A stretch of 20,347 nt of DNA from CAYPYS01 sp964445715. Lineage in GTDB: Bacteria; Omnitrophota; Gorgyraeia; Gorgyraeales; Gorgyraeaceae. Positions within the stretch are counted from its first letter, which is position 1. Every line of letters begins with the position of its first letter. The notes under the pieces were generated by a model. That model was not told the origin of the DNA and ran no database searches. It saw only the letters and a list, made by a program, of their open reading frames with translations. This document shows positions 7,425 through 14,223 of the stretch, piece after piece. Position numbers and translations under genes: made by a program. Location of the stretch: assembly GCA_964445715.1 (NCBI GenBank), contig CAYULJ010000014.1:1-20347 (forward strand). The letters are read 5' to 3'.

Positions 7425-8712
7425 GAAGTTCTGCGGCTAGACTGGCTAGATTAGAACGTTCATTTTTGTCCAAGAGAACGTGACCGAACATCTCCCGGCC
7501 CTTCAATCTCTCTACCGCATAGCTCAGGCCGTTGGACGAAGAATCAAGGTAGGGGCTATCTATTTGATATGGGTCGCCTGTCAATACCATTTTGGTATGA
7601 TTCCCTGCGCGACTTATGACTGTCTTGATCTCATGAGGCGTGAGATTTTGAGCTTCGTCGATAATAATAAATTGATTAGGAATACTTCTGCCTCTCATAT
7701 ATGTAAGCGCCTCCAGTTGCAATAAATCAGTATCAACCAGGTCTTCGATCTTCTCTTTCCTCTTTCTCGCACCAAGTATGTATTCCAGATTATCGTAAAT
7801 CGGATGCATCCAGTTTATAAGCTTTTCTTCTTTTGTGCCTGGGAGATAACCTATGTCTCTTCCCATTGGAATAACAGGCCTCGAAACCAGCATCCTTTTA
7901 TAAGCGTGATCGTTTATCGTCTTTTTTAAACCTGCTGCCAAGGCAAGAAGCGTCTTGCCTGTGCCTGCCTGACCTACGAGTGTCACAAGCGTTACGCTGT
8001 CGTCCATCAAGAGCTCAAACGCCATTGCCTGCTCCTTGTTTCTGGGTTTTATCCCCCATACATTGTTTATGTCAGATCTCAGTGGCATCAGGCCTTTTTT
8101 CTTCATTGAGTATCTTGCGAACGCCGTATGCTTTTCTTCTGATGAATCTTTTAATAAAATAAACTGGTTCGGCAACACCTCTTCGCCTCTTATCTCAAAA
8201 TATTTCTTTTCATAGAAACTAGCGACGTCCTTTCTTCCCACTATGATCTCTTTCCATCCGCTATATAGTTTATCTATATCGACCTTTCGTTTTTCGAAAT
8301 CAACGGCTTTTATGCCCAGCGCATCTGCCTTGACCCTCGCATTGATATCCTTTGAGACGAATATGACTCTGTTGCCTTTTCGTTGCAGTTCATACGCGAT
8401 CATCAATATTCTATTGTCCTTTTCTTTTTTTAAAAAACCTGCTGGTAACTTGATATCTCCATCCATGACAATGCGAAGTATACCGCCACTCTTAAGCGTG
8501 ACTCCTTCGCCCAGTCGACCTCGCATCCTCAGCTCATCCAGCTTCCTTATGACTGTGCGCGCGTTCCTACCCTTCTCATCATTATCCTTCTTAAATATAT
8601 CGAGCTCTTCAATGACATCTATAGGCAGAACGACTTCGTTATCGGCAAATGATTTTAAAGCTGATGAATCGTGAAGCAACACATTCGTATCAAGCACAAA
8701 TATCTTCCTCAT
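7420..8712 (-). CDS. PIN-domain PhoH-like ATPase (PhoH2/YlaK type)
   Basis: Two-domain protein of 430 residues, the usual length for the PIN-PhoH (PhoH2) group, which couples an RNase-type PIN domain to an RNA helicase-like PhoH ATPase. The PIN domain (about 1-140) opens with IFVLDTNVLLHD; D8 and later acidic residues (E35/E36, D99, D122) are candidates for metal binding. The PhoH ATPase has Walker A GQAGTGKT (247-254) and Walker B IIIDEAQNLTPHE (352-355 DEAQ). ATG 8712 has AAGGAG four nt upstream. Cytosolic role in RNA turnover is known for relatives; nothing here ties it to arsenic chemistry. Flanked by palindromes on both sides, its own stop lying in copy 5. Confidence 0.95.
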   Translation of the reverse strand: MRKIFVLDTNVLLHDSSALKSFADNEVVLPIDVIEELDIFKKDNDEKGRNARTVIRKLDELRMRGRLGEGVTLKSGGILRIVMDGDIKLPAGFLKKEKDNRILMIAYELQRKGNRVIFVSKDINARVKADALGIKAVDFEKRKVDIDKLYSGWKEIIVGRKDVASFYEKKYFEIRGEEVLPNQFILLKDSSEEKHTAFARYSMKKKGLMPLRSDINNVWGIKPRNKEQAMAFELLMDDSVTLVTLVGQAGTGKTLLALAAGLKKTINDHAYKRMLVSRPVIPMGRDIGYLPGTKEEKLINWMHPIYDNLEYILGARKRKEKIEDLVDTDLLQLEALTYMRGRSIPNQFIIIDEAQNLTPHEIKTVISRAGNHTKMVLTGDPYQIDSPYLDSSSNGLSYAVERLKGREMFGHVLLDKNERSNLASLAAELL

Positions 8713-8730
8713 ATTTCTCCTTTTTTATTA

Positions 8731-8771
8731 CTTAAGTTTACACTTTAACATTGTTAAAGTGTAAACTTAAG
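8731..8771. repeat. Junction palindrome, copy 6 (perfect, holds pfk stop)
   Basis: Perfect 41-nt palindrome with the common arm and centre t, between phoH and pfk. The pfk stop TAA (8767-8769) lies inside the right arm. Confidence 0.97.
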
Positions 8772-9852
8772 CGCCAAAAGAAGTGCCTACTGACAGAGCT
8801 GACTTTATTATAGGGTCTCTCGGGCTTACTTTCCTAATCGAGTCTGTTGCATCCTTCAGGCTGACTGCTTTGACATCGCGTCCTTTCAGCGCCACCATCT
8901 TGCCAAACTCGCCACGCATTACAAGATCGCATGCAAGTGTGCCAAAACGGGTGGCAAGCATCCTATCGAACGGTGACGGCCCTCCTCCACGCTGGACATG
9001 CCCGAGCGCAGTAACTCTTGCTTCGAGGCCGGTCAGTCTCTCAATGTCATTCGCGATCTTGCTTCCTATGCCTCCCAGACGCACCGGATCAGTCGAATCT
9101 TTGACAATCTTTTTCACGATCATCCTGCCGCCCTTTGGTCTAGCACCTTCACTCACAACGATAATACTAAACCTCTTCCCGCATTTATTCCTACCTATAA
9201 CCTTCTTGCAGATTTTTTTAATATCATATGGGATCTCCGGTATTACAATTATATCCCCGCCTCCTGCCACGCCTGCGTAGAGCGCGAGCCAGCCAGCATA
9301 TCTACCCATTACTTCTATCACCATGACCCTGTGATGAGATTGGGCTGTCGTGTGCAGCTTATCAATGGCTTCAGTAGCTGTCACCACAGCAGAATCAAAA
9401 CCAATCGTAAAATCAGTCATCCTTAAATCATTGTCTATGGTCTTTGGAACCCCTACCAGCTTAACCCCTTTTTTATACAATCTATAAGCTATGCTGAGCG
9501 TACCATCTCCGCCTATGCACACAAGGCCTCGAAGCCCCATCGCTTTTACATTTCTTAAAACACCATCAGAGACGTCTTTTAATTTTCCACTTGTGGCCGG
9601 ATATCTGAAAGGATTTGCTTTGTTGGAAGAACCAAGAAATGTCCCGCCCTCAGTCAATATGCCGGAGACATCTTCGTAGGATAAAGGTGTGTATTTATCT
9701 TCTATGAGGCCGATGTAGCCATCTCTTATGCCAAGAACCTCGACTCCATAATTAATGATAGCTGTCTTGGCAACCGCTCTTATAGCAGCATTAAGGCCAG
9801 GACAATCGCCCCCGCCCGTAAGAACGCCTATTCTTTTCTTACTTCCTCGCAT
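8767..9852 (-). CDS. pfkA: 6-phosphofructokinase, mixed-substrate (group III) type
   Basis: Cytosolic glycolytic kinase phosphorylating fructose 6-phosphate, 361 residues. N-terminal IGVLTGGGDCPGLNAAIR binds the phosphoryl donor. The two residues that separate donors are mixed: GGDGT (114-118) has the Gly typical of ATP use, while PKTIDND (136-142) has the Lys found in PPi enzymes and in the group III ATP enzymes. ATP is therefore the more likely donor. Further motifs: MGRYAGWLAL and ALGHVQRGG. ATG 9852 has only a weak Shine-Dalgarno; a tiny basic ORF with a strong one overlaps its first codons, so coupled translation is plausible. The stop lies in palindrome copy 6. Confidence 0.95.
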   Translation of the reverse strand: MRGSKKRIGVLTGGGDCPGLNAAIRAVAKTAIINYGVEVLGIRDGYIGLIEDKYTPLSYEDVSGILTEGGTFLGSSNKANPFRYPATSGKLKDVSDGVLRNVKAMGLRGLVCIGGDGTLSIAYRLYKKGVKLVGVPKTIDNDLRMTDFTIGFDSAVVTATEAIDKLHTTAQSHHRVMVIEVMGRYAGWLALYAGVAGGGDIIVIPEIPYDIKKICKKVIGRNKCGKRFSIIVVSEGARPKGGRMIVKKIVKDSTDPVRLGGIGSKIANDIERLTGLEARVTALGHVQRGGGPSPFDRMLATRFGTLACDLVMRGEFGKMVALKGRDVKAVSLKDATDSIRKVSPRDPIIKSALSVGTSFGA

Positions 9853-9907
9853 GGCGCTTGCCTTTTCTCTTCTTCTTAAGCTTCGCCCGTCTGTTACGCC
9901 GTGTCAT
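9839..9907 (-). CDS. Tiny 22-residue lysine/arginine-rich ORF overlapping pfk
   Basis: An open frame of 22 codons, beginning MTRRNRRAKLKKK and ending GKRHARK, with 15 Lys or Arg. It has the best Shine-Dalgarno of the region (GAGGAG, complement of 9912-9917, four nt before ATG 9907) whereas pfk itself has none of note. The stop lies 14 nt inside pfk in another frame, so ribosomes could re-initiate on pfk. It could be a very small ribosome-associated basic protein (as are Thx or COX24-like peptides) or just a leader that drives pfk translation. I cannot assign homology; the A-rich codons mean chance is not excluded. Confidence 0.45.
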   Translation of the reverse strand: MTRRNRRAKLKKKRKGKRHARK

Positions 9908-9928
9908 TTTTCTCCTCATAATGAAGCC

Positions 9929-9963
9929 ATTACTTACGAAAATCTAAGATTTTCGTAAGTAAT
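9929..9963. repeat. 35-nt perfect palindrome (17+1+17)
   Basis: Arms attacttacgaaaatct and its reverse complement around a single a. Same build as the 41-nt family but unrelated sequence. It lies between the tiny basic ORF and the other hairpins of this junction. Confidence 0.95.
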
Positions 9964-9976
9964 TTGGCTGAATTAG

Positions 9977-10003
9977 ACCCTTGACATCAAAGGTGTCAAG
10001 GGT
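9977..10003. repeat. 27-nt inverted repeat carrying TTGACA on both strands
   Basis: Arms acccttgaca (9977-9986) and tgtcaagggt (9994-10003), with a seven-nt centre that can pair further. Each arm contains a TTGACA hexamer, one per strand. On the minus strand a weak TAATTC or CTAATT follows at 17-18 nt, so it might include a promoter for the pfk unit. Confidence 0.8.
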
Positions 10004-10015
10004 AAGTTCGGACTT

Positions 10016-10050
10016 ATGAGTTACGTCAATCTATAATTGACGTAACTCAT
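10016..10050. repeat. 35-nt inverted repeat (15+5+15) after the secreted-protein gene
   Basis: Arms atgagttacgtcaat (10016-10030) and its exact complement (10036-10050), loop ctata; a GGAC/GTCC pair extends it past a two-nt bulge. It starts nine nt beyond the stop of the 10059-10424 gene and may protect or end that transcript, though no U-tract follows. Confidence 0.9.
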
Positions 10051-10058
10051 GTCCTCAC

Positions 10059-10424
10059 TTATAAGCTCTTTATTGAAACAAGCATGCCCTTGTGGTACAT
10101 CTCTAATCGATAATCTTTTATGTATCCGTATCTATCTCTGTAGACCCTTGGAACACGTATCTCTGTCTTATGCCAGCCTTTTTTGATATTATTGAGACCA
10201 GAGCTTGCAAAGGAAAGCTCAGCACCTTTACTGAAGCTACAGAAAAGCTTAAACACAAGCCCATCTGTCCAGTCGTCTTTCGTTTTATAGTTTATCTTAA
10301 AAATATACCCTTTGGAGCTACGTATCTTTGAAAGGGTCTCAATAACAGATGTGGCTGCATGGGTCGAGCACGCAAAAGAAAGAAAAAGAATCACCAATAT
10401 TAAACAACAAAACGCTCTACGCAT
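10059..10424 (-). CDS. Secreted protein of unknown function, paralogue A
   Basis: 121 residues with a clear signal peptide (MRRAFCCLILVILFLSFACS), possibly cleaved near THAA or lipid-modified at C19, although no good lipobox is seen. The mature part matches the neighbouring gene at 10481-10870 over about 85 residues: GYIFKINYKTKDDWTDGL, FASSGLNN, KGWHKT and RYG are shared, with a Cys in the middle of both. I do not recognise the domain. It has its own promoter (10437-10465), placed so that the mRNA would have a leader of only about six nt; fittingly, no Shine-Dalgarno is present. Confidence 0.82.
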   Translation of the reverse strand: MRRAFCCLILVILFLSFACSTHAATSVIETLSKIRSSKGYIFKINYKTKDDWTDGLVFKLFCSFSKGAELSFASSGLNNIKKGWHKTEIRVPRVYRDRYGYIKDYRLEMYHKGMLVSIKSL

Positions 10425-10436
10425 ATATACATTTGA

Positions 10437-10465
10437 ATTATACTGTCAGGTGAGGCAATAGTCAA
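10437..10465 (-). promoter_or_regulatory. Strong sigma70-like promoter, leaderless start
   Basis: Minus strand TTGACT (complement of 10460-10465), a 17-nt spacer, and a perfect TATAAT (complement of 10437-10442). The start codon of the next gene is 12 nt beyond the TATAAT, so the predicted mRNA begins about six nt before ATG 10424. Confidence 0.65.
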
Positions 10466-10480
10466 GATTTTTTGGAAGGC

Positions 10481-10870
10481 TTAATAATTTTTCTTTGTGT
10501 CAATAAGTATGCCATTTTTATAAAGGTCAATTTTATATTCGCGTAAAGAACCATATCTCTTTTTTATGACGTCTGAGATCGCTATCTGTGTCTTATGCCA
10601 ACCCTTTTCAACGTTATTTAAAGAACTACTGGCAAATGTAAACTCTCCTCTATCAAACTTGCAATGGACCTTAAAAAGCAGGCTATCAGTCCATTTATCG
10701 CGCGTCTGATAATTAATGAAAATGACATACCCACCCATCCTATGGATCTTCATAGCACCTTTTATGGCCACTGAATCTGCAAACGAATTTTGAAGGGGGG
10801 ATGACAGGACAGAGATCAGCGTTGCAAAAATTATCAAAAATTTCTTAATTTTCACTCGTGGCAAACACAT
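10481..10870 (-). CDS. Secreted protein of unknown function, paralogue B, riboswitch-controlled
   Basis: 129 residues; a basic N-terminus (PRVKIKK) and hydrophobic core (FLIIFATLISVLSS) form a signal peptide ending near SFAD. The mature part is a single small domain shared with the downstream paralogue: GYVIFINYQTRDKWTDSLLF, FASSSLNNVEKGWHKTQI, KKRYG and a final YKNGILIDTKK. The residue pattern alternates as in a beta-sandwich, but I do not recognise a family. ATG 10870 has AAGGGA seven nt upstream. Its leader holds a GEMM-I aptamer and a terminator, so expression should respond to cyclic di-GMP; that makes surface, matrix or pilus-linked work a reasonable guess, nothing more. Confidence 0.85.
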   Translation of the reverse strand: MCLPRVKIKKFLIIFATLISVLSSPLQNSFADSVAIKGAMKIHRMGGYVIFINYQTRDKWTDSLLFKVHCKFDRGEFTFASSSLNNVEKGWHKTQIAISDVIKKRYGSLREYKIDLYKNGILIDTKKNY

Positions 10871-10905
10871 ACTTCCATCCCTTCGATCTGCATTTAAATA
10901 TGCAT

Positions 10906-10939
10906 AAAAAAATCGAAAGAATAGGTACGCGTTCTTTCG
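10906..10939 (-). terminator. Riboswitch expression-platform terminator
   Basis: Minus strand stem CGAAAGAA/TTCTTTCG with a ten-nt loop, followed by one A and seven U (complement of 10906-10912). It begins at the last base of aptamer helix P1, so aptamer folding and terminator folding can compete. Confidence 0.85.
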
Positions 10940-11013
10940 GCAACCCAGCCGCCATCCCTTAATGGATTAGGCCTGTGGCTTTGCGTCCCAATCTTTCGAT
11001 TAGTTTGCCTTTT
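10936..11013 (-). promoter_or_regulatory. GEMM-I cyclic di-GMP riboswitch aptamer
   Basis: The minus strand shows the GEMM-I core in order: GGCAAAC, a hairpin AATC-GAAA-GATT with the GAAA tetraloop, the invariant GGGACGCAAAGCC, then GGCCTAA as tetraloop receptor side, a second hairpin, and GGGTTGCC closing P1 with GGCAA. This agrees with the well-studied Vibrio Vc2 aptamer in sequence and spacing. The base before the conserved GC of the first segment is G, as in c-di-GMP sensors and unlike the cGAMP-type variants, which carry A there. A terminator and then the secreted paralogue B follow. Confidence 0.95.
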
Positions 11014-11062
11014 CGGTTTAACCCGAAAATTGTTAAATACTTTTATAAATCTTTTCAATACA

Positions 11063-11091
11063 ATTATACCCTAGAAAGGCTTAGAAATCAA
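11063..11091 (-). promoter_or_regulatory. Promoter of the riboswitch transcript
   Basis: Minus strand TTGATT (complement of 11086-11091), a 17-nt spacer, and perfect TATAAT (complement of 11063-11068), placed about 50 nt before the aptamer. The upstream box lies within a hairpin that may terminate the preceding gene. Confidence 0.7.
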
Positions 11092-11100
11092 GCCTTTTTT
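11075..11100. terminator. Possible terminator hairpin between nuclease and riboswitch
   Basis: Arms aaaggctt and aagccttt (11075-11082, 11090-11097) with a seven-nt loop. A T-run follows on the plus strand, while on the minus strand only three U fall within the stem end. It could end the nuclease-gene transcript, weakly; no plus-strand gene leads into it. Confidence 0.4.
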
Positions 11101-11102
11101 CA

Positions 11103-11143
11103 CTTAAGTTTACACTTTAACATTGTTAAAGTGTAAACTTAGA
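11103..11143. repeat. Junction palindrome, copy 7 (holds nuclease-gene stop)
   Basis: Common arm and centre t; the right end is cttaga, as in copies 1 and 5. The stop of the nuclease-fold gene (11139-11141) lies in the right arm. Confidence 0.95.
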
Positions 11144-11933
11144 GGAACTCGAGTTGGGAGCGGTCATGAAGGACTATTTCGTAGGAACCTTTGTATTCTT
11201 CGATTACGCCATATACCCTTATGGTTTTATGCTTGAAATAGGTGTCTGGGGAGCGTGAAGCCATTTTTGGAAAATACTCTAGATTATTCTTGAATATGAC
11301 AACCTTAAAATTGCCCAGGCAGTTCAATATTAAAACTCTATCTGACAAATAAGTGCTTATTACCCCTGCTTCCACCATCCTGATAGTACCTACATTATCC
11401 TCAGCCTCGTAAGGCGATATAATCCTTTCTTCCATCTCGACCCACAGGCCTCTATTATTTTCTCTAGCCTCTTCTTGGGCAATTAAAAAATCTCCTGTAT
11501 GTCTTACGTTCGGAGGAAAAGTGTATATCATTGCATAACCCTGCCTGACCATTTCCAGATTGACCATAATCTCATCTTTATAGACATATGCTAGGATACG
11601 TCTATATTTATCTCTCTTTTGGACATCAAATTCCAGCTTAACCTCTCTCCCCTCTACAAGCTTGCGATTAAAATCCCTTGCCTCTTCTGCATAGGGCATC
11701 GGGTCATAAATCCATCCAGCGCCTTTTCTCTTTCGCACCTCAGGCGTGTCTATCCCTATATAACGCACCTTCTCGCCATTGGAAAGCTCTACAGTGTCAC
11801 CGTCGATTACGCGTGACACGTAAACGCCTTTATTATAATCTGCGAGATTAAGCGGCACCCTCTGCAAAAATCTCACGGCTACAAAACCAATAACAAGAAA
11901 AATTACTATTATCAAACTATATCTCTTTTTCAT
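11139..11933 (-). CDS. Membrane-anchored thermonuclease (SNase-like) protein with C-terminal OB-like domain
   Basis: About 264 residues. An N-terminal signal anchor (KKRYSLIIVIFLVIGFVAV) precedes a staphylococcal-nuclease domain with its catalytic pattern: VSRVIDGDTVELSNGEKVRYIGIDTPE, then YAEEARDFNRKLVEG, EFDVQKRDKYRRILAYVY and VNLEMVRQGYA. The D of DGDT, the D of IDTPE and the R of YRR match the calcium-binding and catalytic positions. A second domain of roughly 85 residues (VGTIRMVEAGVISTYLS... to the end) looks like an OB-type fold often attached to this family. The activity should be outside the cytoplasmic membrane. I chose the ATG at 11933; a TTG at 11972 has a good AAGGA six nt upstream and is a real alternative, adding 13 residues. 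The stop lies in palindrome copy 7. Confidence 0.9.
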   Translation of the reverse strand: MKKRYSLIIVIFLVIGFVAVRFLQRVPLNLADYNKGVYVSRVIDGDTVELSNGEKVRYIGIDTPEVRKRKGAGWIYDPMPYAEEARDFNRKLVEGREVKLEFDVQKRDKYRRILAYVYKDEIMVNLEMVRQGYAMIYTFPPNVRHTGDFLIAQEEARENNRGLWVEMEERIISPYEAEDNVGTIRMVEAGVISTYLSDRVLILNCLGNFKVVIFKNNLEYFPKMASRSPDTYFKHKTIRVYGVIEEYKGSYEIVLHDRSQLEFL

Positions 11934-11965
11934 AATTAATAAAATCTTAACAGCGCCTAAACCCA

Positions 11966-12035
11966 ATTGCAAGCAAAATCCTTAAGTTCCAAAAATAGGG
12001 ACAAACACCTATTTTTGGAACTTAAAACTTGCAAT
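11966..12035. repeat. Nested inverted repeat, REP-like, between divergent genes
   Basis: Inner arms of 18 nt, ttaagttccaaaaatagg (11982-11999) and its exact complement (12008-12025), around an eight-nt loop gacaaaca; outer arms attgcaag (11966-11973) and cttgcaat (12028-12035). It lies between the divergent nuclease and pilin genes. The string tagggacaaacacctattttt recalls repeats tied to REP-associated tyrosine transposases in many environmental genomes; that link is from memory and no transposase is present here. Confidence 0.8.
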
Positions 12036-12057
12036 GGGGCGACAGGTAAAGTAAACT
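12029..12057 (+). promoter_or_regulatory. Possible promoter of the pilin cluster
   Basis: TTGCAA (12029-12034), 17-nt spacer, TAAACT (12052-12057). Both boxes are imperfect, and the predicted start would be only two or three nt before ATG 12067, next to an AGGAGG that is itself too close (one nt) to that ATG to work well. Confidence 0.3.
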
Positions 12058-12066
12058 ATAGGAGGT

Positions 12067-12477
12067 ATGAAAGCTGGCTGCAAGAAAAATTCTGGTTTTA
12101 CTCTGCTCGAGCTTATGATAGGCGCAGGCATATTGATCCTGGGATTGGTAGCGCTTATATCTGCCTATATTGGATGTTTCGCGTTGAACGAGAGCGCAAG
12201 AAACCTTACCATTGCAGCAAACCACGCACAATGCGTAATGGAAGAAATCCGGGACTATAATATCCCTTCTAATATCGCATCAGAAGACTGGACAACATGG
12301 GCAGCGACAGATCTTCCTAATGGCGGTGGCTGCAATACTCTCAACAATGAAACTATTAATGTAACATACCCATCGGGCACAGGCGCTAACCCATTGGAAA
12401 TCCTGGTCACGGTCAATTGGTCAGAAAAGAACAGGTCGCGTAGCGTTCAGTTCTCTACGCTTCTGACAGAACGATAA
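12067..12477 (+). CDS. Type IV pilin-like minor pseudopilin (PilV/GspI-like)
   Basis: 136 residues with a class III signal: KKNSG followed by FTLLELMIG, so prepilin peptidase should cut after G10, and E15 is the expected Glu at position +5. A hydrophobic helix follows to about residue 40, then a polar C-terminal domain with CVMEEIRDYN and a late beta-rich part (NPLEILVTVNWSEKNRSRSVQFSTL), as in PilV/GspI proteins. A Cys pair (C57, C90 region) could form a disulfide. First gene of a four-gene plus-strand cluster; the next begins three nt after its stop. Its AGGAGG is only one nt from ATG, which is unusual, and no other in-frame start exists. Confidence 0.85.
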   Translation: MKAGCKKNSGFTLLELMIGAGILILGLVALISAYIGCFALNESARNLTIAANHAQCVMEEIRDYNIPSNIASEDWTTWAATDLPNGGGCNTLNNETINVTYPSGTGANPLEILVTVNWSEKNRSRSVQFSTLLTER

Positions 12478-12479
12478 AA

Positions 12480-12926
12480 ATGAAAAACGGAAAAGCATTT
12501 ACCCTAATTGAAATAATGATTGCCCTCGCCATATTCTCGATCATCCTCGGAGCTACTTACAGCGTATTGAGCATGGGGCGATCATCTTTCTATACTGGTG
12601 ATATCCAAATAGTAGTACAGCAGGAAGCACGCAAGGCAATGGATAAAATGACACGGGAAATACGCGAAGCCAGCTCTGTAAACCTGAGTGACGACTACCC
12701 CTTTCTAATCCAGACAAACCGCATAAAATACGAAGTCAATAGCGGGCAACTGCAAAGAATAGTCCAGGGAGGCTCGACCACTGCCTTGGCAAATAATATC
12801 GGAAGCGTTCAGTTTACCTTGATAGGCGGAGACATAGTCTATATAACTTTAACGACTCAAAAAAATACTGTGCTTGGAAGAAACTTAAGCGCTGACTTGA
12901 TCTCTCAAGTCAAATTGAGAAACTAA
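12480..12926 (+). CDS. Type IV pilin-like minor pseudopilin (PilW/GspJ-like)
   Basis: 148 residues. The leader is only six residues (MKNGKA) and the cleavage site is A-FTLIEIMIA, with Ala instead of Gly at -1 and E11 at +5. The helix is followed by VLSMGRSSFYTG and QEARKAMDKMTREIREAS, typical of PilW/GspJ proteins that cap the pilus or pseudopilus tip, and a C-terminal segment on strand-forming repeats (RIKYEVNSGQLQRIVQGG). It starts three nt after the previous stop without a clear Shine-Dalgarno, so translation is probably coupled. Together with its neighbours it would act at the inner membrane in pilus or secretion-fibre assembly. Confidence 0.87.
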   Translation: MKNGKAFTLIEIMIALAIFSIILGATYSVLSMGRSSFYTGDIQIVVQQEARKAMDKMTREIREASSVNLSDDYPFLIQTNRIKYEVNSGQLQRIVQGGSTTALANNIGSVQFTLIGGDIVYITLTTQKNTVLGRNLSADLISQVKLRN

Positions 12927-12927
12927 A

Positions 12928-14220
12928 ATGGCCATGAAGAACAAAAAAGGCATAGCACTGATAACTGCGTACATAGTGATTGCGGTACTGACAGCGCTTG
13001 GAGCTGCATTCATCTCCCGCAGCATCAGTGAAATGAGGATTGCTGAACGGGATAGGAATTCTATTCAGGCATTCTACATTGCCGAGGCTGGAATAGACTA
13101 TGCCATTGAAGAGATGCGCAGCGGAAATACATCGGATGAAGACACTGCTACATTGAACGACAGCAATGCAACACCTATAGGTTACTATAACGTAATCTGG
13201 CAAAGGATAGGATCTTCTTCCATTTGGGAAATCACATCAGATGGTTTTGTGGGCGATACTCAAAGAAGTATTCGGGTAGAGACGCAGCCAGATACATTTG
13301 CCAGATATCTCTATTTTACTGACGATGAACACTTCCGTTGGTGGTGGTGGAGAATACCTGTCTGGTTTGTAACAGGTGACAATCTAGGTGGTCCATTGCA
13401 AACCAATAGCCATTTTCATATATCTGGAGATCCTGTTTTTAGTGATCCTGACTATAACAGGCCTGTCAGGAGTGAAGATGATTTTATTACATACATGAAT
13501 GGTGGCTGGCCAATAAATAGCACAGCCACTTCTAATCCTCCATACGACAACCCAACATTCGAAGAAGGCCTTCAATTAGACGCAGACAAATCCCCATTCC
13601 CCAGCAAGGCCCTGGATCTAAGGACTGCTGCTGTCCAAGAAGGCATGATGCTTACCGGTCCGACAACGATCGTCTTGAACAATGACGGCAGCATGAATGT
13701 CACAAATTCACACCAGGGCTGGACAAATGAAAACATGAATCTGCCTTCGAACGGGGCCTTATTTGTCAACGGAGGAGACCTTACTGTCTCAGGGGCCCTG
13801 AACGGCCAACTGAGCATGGGTACAAACCGAAATATTGTTATTTCTGATGACGTTACCTATAATAGCGATCCCAGAATTGACCCGACCTCTACAGATACAT
13901 TGGGTCTAATAGCTGAAAGAGATGTGATAATTAGTCAAAGCGCTCCGGACGACGTAGAGGTCAATGCCAGCGTAATGGCACTGGGCAACTCATTTACAGT
14001 TGAAAACTACTGGCAAGGTCCGGCAAAAGGCACGCTTACTGTGTATGGGGGGATTATCCAAGATGAACGAGGCCCTGTAGGGACTTTTAATCCCAGCACC
14101 AACACTAAAGCCAGCGGCTATAGCAAAGACTATCAATACGACCCAAGGTTGATGACAAATCCACCTCCTTTCTATCCTACCACAGGGGATTACGTAATCA
14201 GCTCTTGGTCAGAGGAATAG
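12928..14220 (+). CDS. PilX-like pilus assembly protein with large DUF4900-type domain
   Basis: 430 residues. The N-terminus has a prepilin-type signal KNKKG followed by IALITAYIVIAVLTALGAAF, without the usual Glu at +5, and then SEMRIAERDRNSIQAFYIAEAGIDYAIEEM, the hallmark of PilX_N proteins. The rest is a large extracytoplasmic domain with DNLGGPLQTNSHFHISGDPVF, a pattern of DUF4900-type proteins, and later sections rich in N, S, T and G (LFVNGGDLTVSGALNGQLSMG) that suggest a beta-helix. A run of four Trp (W138-W141) is encoded by repeated TGG. It starts two nt after the previous stop; a second ATG six nt on is an alternative start. Likely a large minor pilin displayed at a fibre tip; the ligand is unknown. 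Confidence 0.85.
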   Translation: MAMKNKKGIALITAYIVIAVLTALGAAFISRSISEMRIAERDRNSIQAFYIAEAGIDYAIEEMRSGNTSDEDTATLNDSNATPIGYYNVIWQRIGSSSIWEITSDGFVGDTQRSIRVETQPDTFARYLYFTDDEHFRWWWWRIPVWFVTGDNLGGPLQTNSHFHISGDPVFSDPDYNRPVRSEDDFITYMNGGWPINSTATSNPPYDNPTFEEGLQLDADKSPFPSKALDLRTAAVQEGMMLTGPTTIVLNNDGSMNVTNSHQGWTNENMNLPSNGALFVNGGDLTVSGALNGQLSMGTNRNIVISDDVTYNSDPRIDPTSTDTLGLIAERDVIISQSAPDDVEVNASVMALGNSFTVENYWQGPAKGTLTVYGGIIQDERGPVGTFNPSTNTKASGYSKDYQYDPRLMTNPPPFYPTTGDYVISSWSEE

Positions 14221-14223
14221 ACT

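Noticed and set aside
10871..11102. tRNA or other structured RNA besides the GEMM element
   Set aside because: All conserved blocks of this stretch fit the GEMM-I aptamer, its terminator and promoter; no tRNA-like arms were found here or elsewhere in the window.
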